Shown: in pieces, positions 6,277 to 7,804 of the stretch | Layout of the letters: each line of letters begins with the position of its first letter | How positions within the stretch are numbered: position 1 is the first letter of the stretch | DNA from: Clostridiales bacterium | GTDB lineage: Bacteria > Bacillota > Clostridia > Oscillospirales > Acutalibacteraceae | Direction of reading: 5' to 3' | Assembly: GCA_019421725.1 (NCBI GenBank) | Contig: JAHZES010000098.1 | Location: 1-7,804 of the forward strand | Length of the DNA stretch: 7,804 bases | Position numbers and translations under genes: made by a program | The notes under the pieces: generated by a model | Told to the model about the DNA's origin: nothing | The model's input: only the letters and a program-made list of their open reading frames with translations | Database searches by the model: none

Positions 6277-6914
6277 GATCGGTTTAAACGCCTGAACGGT
6301 GCTTCCATAGCGTTCACGAAGCGCCGCCCGGGTTTTGTAAGCGTAAACGTTTGCCAAACGGTTCCCGAAAGAATCGAAAAGGTAATACTCGGAGAAGAAG
6401 AGGGCAAAACCTCTTTCGGCAACGCCAGAACAGCGGCCAAAAAGAGGTAGATCGTCAGCAGCACAAATGTGTTTCTGCGCAGGCGGGCAATTTTTTTCGA
6501 GTCGCGCAGCGGTTTGTTCGGCGATTCTACCGGAACCAGCTTCCAGGAAACCGGCACGCACGCCGCGCCAAGTGTCACGGTCAAAAGCAGCGCGGCCCAG
6601 GAGCCCGCCAAAGGAAAAACATAGCGGGAAAGCACCGCCAGCGTTGTCAGAACAATTCCGGTCAGAATCAGGCAGCCGGACAGGGAAGAAGCGTGAGCGC
6701 CGCCTTCCTGCTTGCGCAGCAGAACAACAGAGAAGAAAACAGCCAAAGCCTGGGGAAGAAAGTCAAAGCAAAGGCCAAGCAGCACGAGCAGTAAAAAAAT
6801 AACGATTGTTTGCAGTAGAGCTACCAGACCGTACCGTACGACTGCGCGCTGTTCCTCTGTATAATGAAACTGCTCCGCAATGGTATCGGCAAGATGGTCT
6901 AAAAATTGTTCCAT
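6273..6914 (-). CDS. agrB: AgrB-like autoinducer-processing membrane protease
   Basis: The 213-residue product is an accessory gene regulator B family protein, an integral membrane cysteine endopeptidase that trims the AgrD tail and helps form the thiolactone. The diagnostic block is R-K-Q-E-G-G-A-H-A-S-S with catalytic H74, followed by C81, spaced as in the family (H77/C84 in Staphylococcus aureus AgrB). The later PVESPNKPL (about 127-135) is another family signature. Hydrophobic helices occur at about 32-65, 83-125 and 148-165. Length is near the usual 190-210 residues, with a somewhat longer C-terminal tail. ATG at 6914 is preceded by AAAGGAAG at a rather long spacing of about 12 bases. 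The gene lies 70 bases after the five-helix membrane protein gene and 45 bases before agrD, all on the same strand, as expected for an agr-type operon. No reason was seen to think it is inactive. Confidence 0.92.
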   Translation of the reverse strand: MEQFLDHLADTIAEQFHYTEEQRAVVRYGLVALLQTIVIFLLLVLLGLCFDFLPQALAVFFSVVLLRKQEGGAHASSLSGCLILTGIVLTTLAVLSRYVFPLAGSWAALLLTVTLGAACVPVSWKLVPVESPNKPLRDSKKIARLRRNTFVLLTIYLFLAAVLALPKEVLPSSSPSITFSILSGTVWQTFTLTKPGRRFVNAMEAPFRRLNRS

Positions 6915-6955
6915 GGAGATAAGAGCTTCCTTTCCACGCCGCCGCGAATTTCAGG

Positions 6956-6978
6956 GTGTTCCGTAAGAACGGGAACAC
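6956..6978 (-). promoter_or_regulatory. Hairpin upstream of agrB
   Basis: GTGTTCC (6956-6962) and GGAACAC (6972-6978) form a perfect 7-bp stem with a 9-base loop in the 70-base gap between the membrane protein gene and agrB. No U-tract follows on the minus strand, so a processing or attenuation element is more likely than a simple terminator. Confidence 0.35.
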
Positions 6979-6984
6979 GGCAGC

Positions 6985-7503
6985 TCAGACGTCGGTATCC
7001 TGCTGCGTAATTTCATCCGCCGGATTTACCGGTTCCTTAAGCCGTCTGTTTTCCATTACAAGATAATACGCCAGCGTGATGATAAGCGAAATAATGGTTG
7101 AAGGGATGCCGTAAACGAATTTGCTGACCGTGTTGGTGATCACTTCGGCAAAACGTTCCTTTCCCAGCAAAAGATTCAAAAACAGCATGTTTCCAATTTC
7201 GCCGACAAATAAAATCAACGTCATAAACAAAACGCTGCGAATGGAACGGTTGATCGGGAATTTCAAATACCAGATGCTTACCAGCGCCGTGATCATCATG
7301 ATGAAAAGGGTGTGAACTCCGTAGCTGAGCGGAAGATTGCGCACCAGTACCGACCCGACAAAGACGATCCCCACGCCAAACAGGTACTGAGGCATTGCAA
7401 CTTTCCTGCGGCAAAAGGCATATACGCCCAGCATGATAATAAAGCACTGTGCCAGGTAGCATAGAATATATTCAAAAATAATTCTTTCCATTATTTGCAT
7501 CAT
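6985..7503 (-). CDS. Five-helix membrane protein, AgrC-sensor-like without kinase
   Basis: The 172-residue product has about five membrane helices (roughly residues 8-30, 38-55, 61-80, 88-113 and 130-150) and a short polar C-terminus that ends at ITQQDTDV. Helix spacing and stretches such as VRNLPLSYGVHTLFIMM and YGIPSTIISLIITLAYY resemble, from memory, the N-terminal sensor part of clostridial AgrC/GHKL-type histidine kinases, but no dimerisation His box or ATPase domain follows; the frame ends normally at TGA. ATG at 7503 was chosen because AAGGA lies eight bases upstream; a TTG at 7521 is also in frame. The gene starts 27 bases after the DUF5317-like stop codon and lies 70 bases before agrB, so it is probably co-transcribed with both. 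It might bind the peptide or a partner kinase, or act in export or immunity; these are guesses. Coding status is firm, function unknown. Confidence 0.75.
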   Translation of the reverse strand: MMQIMERIIFEYILCYLAQCFIIMLGVYAFCRRKVAMPQYLFGVGIVFVGSVLVRNLPLSYGVHTLFIMMITALVSIWYLKFPINRSIRSVLFMTLILFVGEIGNMLFLNLLLGKERFAEVITNTVSKFVYGIPSTIISLIITLAYYLVMENRRLKEPVNPADEITQQDTDV

Positions 7504-7530
7504 TCGTTCATCCTTCCGCAAAGTTAAGCA

Positions 7531-7804
7531 TTATAATTCCCGTTCTGCGTCGTGGTGCGAGCGGGAAGCGCAGGAGCTTTTTAAAGGGCAAACGGCACGC
7601 ACTACTGCGTAAATAATAATAAAGGTAAAGGAATGGATCAGAAGATCTCCGATACTGAGAATACAGTATCCAAGGTCAATGTAATCCGCCAGAAAAGCGA
7701 GCTTTACAGAAGAATCTCCAACCATGTGAATGGTATCGCCCGCCGCGGCAAAATCAGGGGTAAAATACCCTGTCCACCGTGAAAGCGATGCAAAAACCGG
7801 AATT
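7531..7804 (-). CDS. DUF5317-like membrane protein, C-terminal part only
   Basis: The minus strand is open from the window edge to TAA at 7531, giving 91 residues with no start inside the window, so only the 3' part is seen. The segment IPVFASLSRWTGY, the motif HMVGDSSVKLAFLADYID and especially YCILSIGDLLIHSFTFIIIY match my memory of the C-terminal region of DUF5317 proteins: a conserved P-V-A-L-like stretch, an L-x-D block, then S-I-G-D-x-L-I and a final helix. DUF5317 proteins are membrane proteins of unknown function. It ends with a hydrophilic tail rich in Ser, His and Arg. The stop codon is 27 bases before the next gene, so it is likely the upstream member of the agr-type operon. An internal ATG at 7725 is not the real start, because open coding-like sequence continues upstream of it. 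Confidence 0.6.
   Translation of the reverse strand, partial: IPVFASLSRWTGYFTPDFAAAGDTIHMVGDSSVKLAFLADYIDLGYCILSIGDLLIHSFTFIIIYAVVRAVCPLKSSCASRSHHDAEREL

Noticed and set aside
6335..6349. CcpA cre-like sequence TTGTAAGCGTAAACG
   Set aside because: It matches the consensus closely but lies inside the agrB coding region far from any promoter seen; likely chance.
5989..6561. Minus-strand open frame of 190 codons spanning agrD and part of agrB
   Set aside because: It is out of frame with agrB and agrD, crosses the operon terminator, and resembles no family.

Overview
The window looks like a chromosomal segment of a low-GC-lineage Firmicute of the class Clostridia, plausibly Oscillospiraceae/Ruminococcaceae with moderate GC. 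The lineage is inferred from AGGAGG-type ribosome sites, the short Gram-positive type of Orn/Lys/Arg decarboxylase, an AgrBD cyclic-peptide system, DUF5317 and a cytoplasmic GH29 fucosidase. No rRNA, tRNA, CRISPR array, insertion sequence or phage gene was found.

Layout. (1) Positions 1-1154, minus strand: a major facilitator superfamily permease whose 3' end is cut off by the window edge. (2) Positions 1155-1355: a divergent intergenic region with a good sigma-A-like promoter for the gene to its right. (3) Positions 1356-2717, plus strand: a PLP-dependent Orn/Lys/Arg-decarboxylase-family protein; its start codon is in doubt. (4) Positions 2730-4043, minus strand and convergent: a GH29 alpha-L-fucosidase with a promoter candidate upstream. 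(5) Positions 4258-5922, minus strand: a membrane-bound GGDEF + HD-GYP protein for cyclic-di-GMP turnover, closed by a perfect 12-bp-stem terminator. (6) Positions 6102-7804, minus strand: a quorum-sensing operon read from right to left as DUF5317-like protein (partial), a five-helix membrane protein resembling the sensor part of an AgrC kinase but without a kinase, AgrB, and a 41-residue AgrD pre-peptide, followed by an intrinsic terminator.

The most notable part is the agr-type locus. AgrB has the GG-x-H and Cys protease residues, and the tiny agrD gene has a textbook ribosome site and an A-C-F-W-F-I-Y-Q-P-E-E-P core, from which a five-residue thiolactone CFWFI can be predicted. No histidine kinase or response regulator lies in the window; a kinase-less AgrC-like membrane protein occupies the slot upstream of agrB. 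The operon sits directly next to a cyclic-di-GMP enzyme, though a terminator separates them. The permease, decarboxylase and fucosidase show no clear pathway link to each other.
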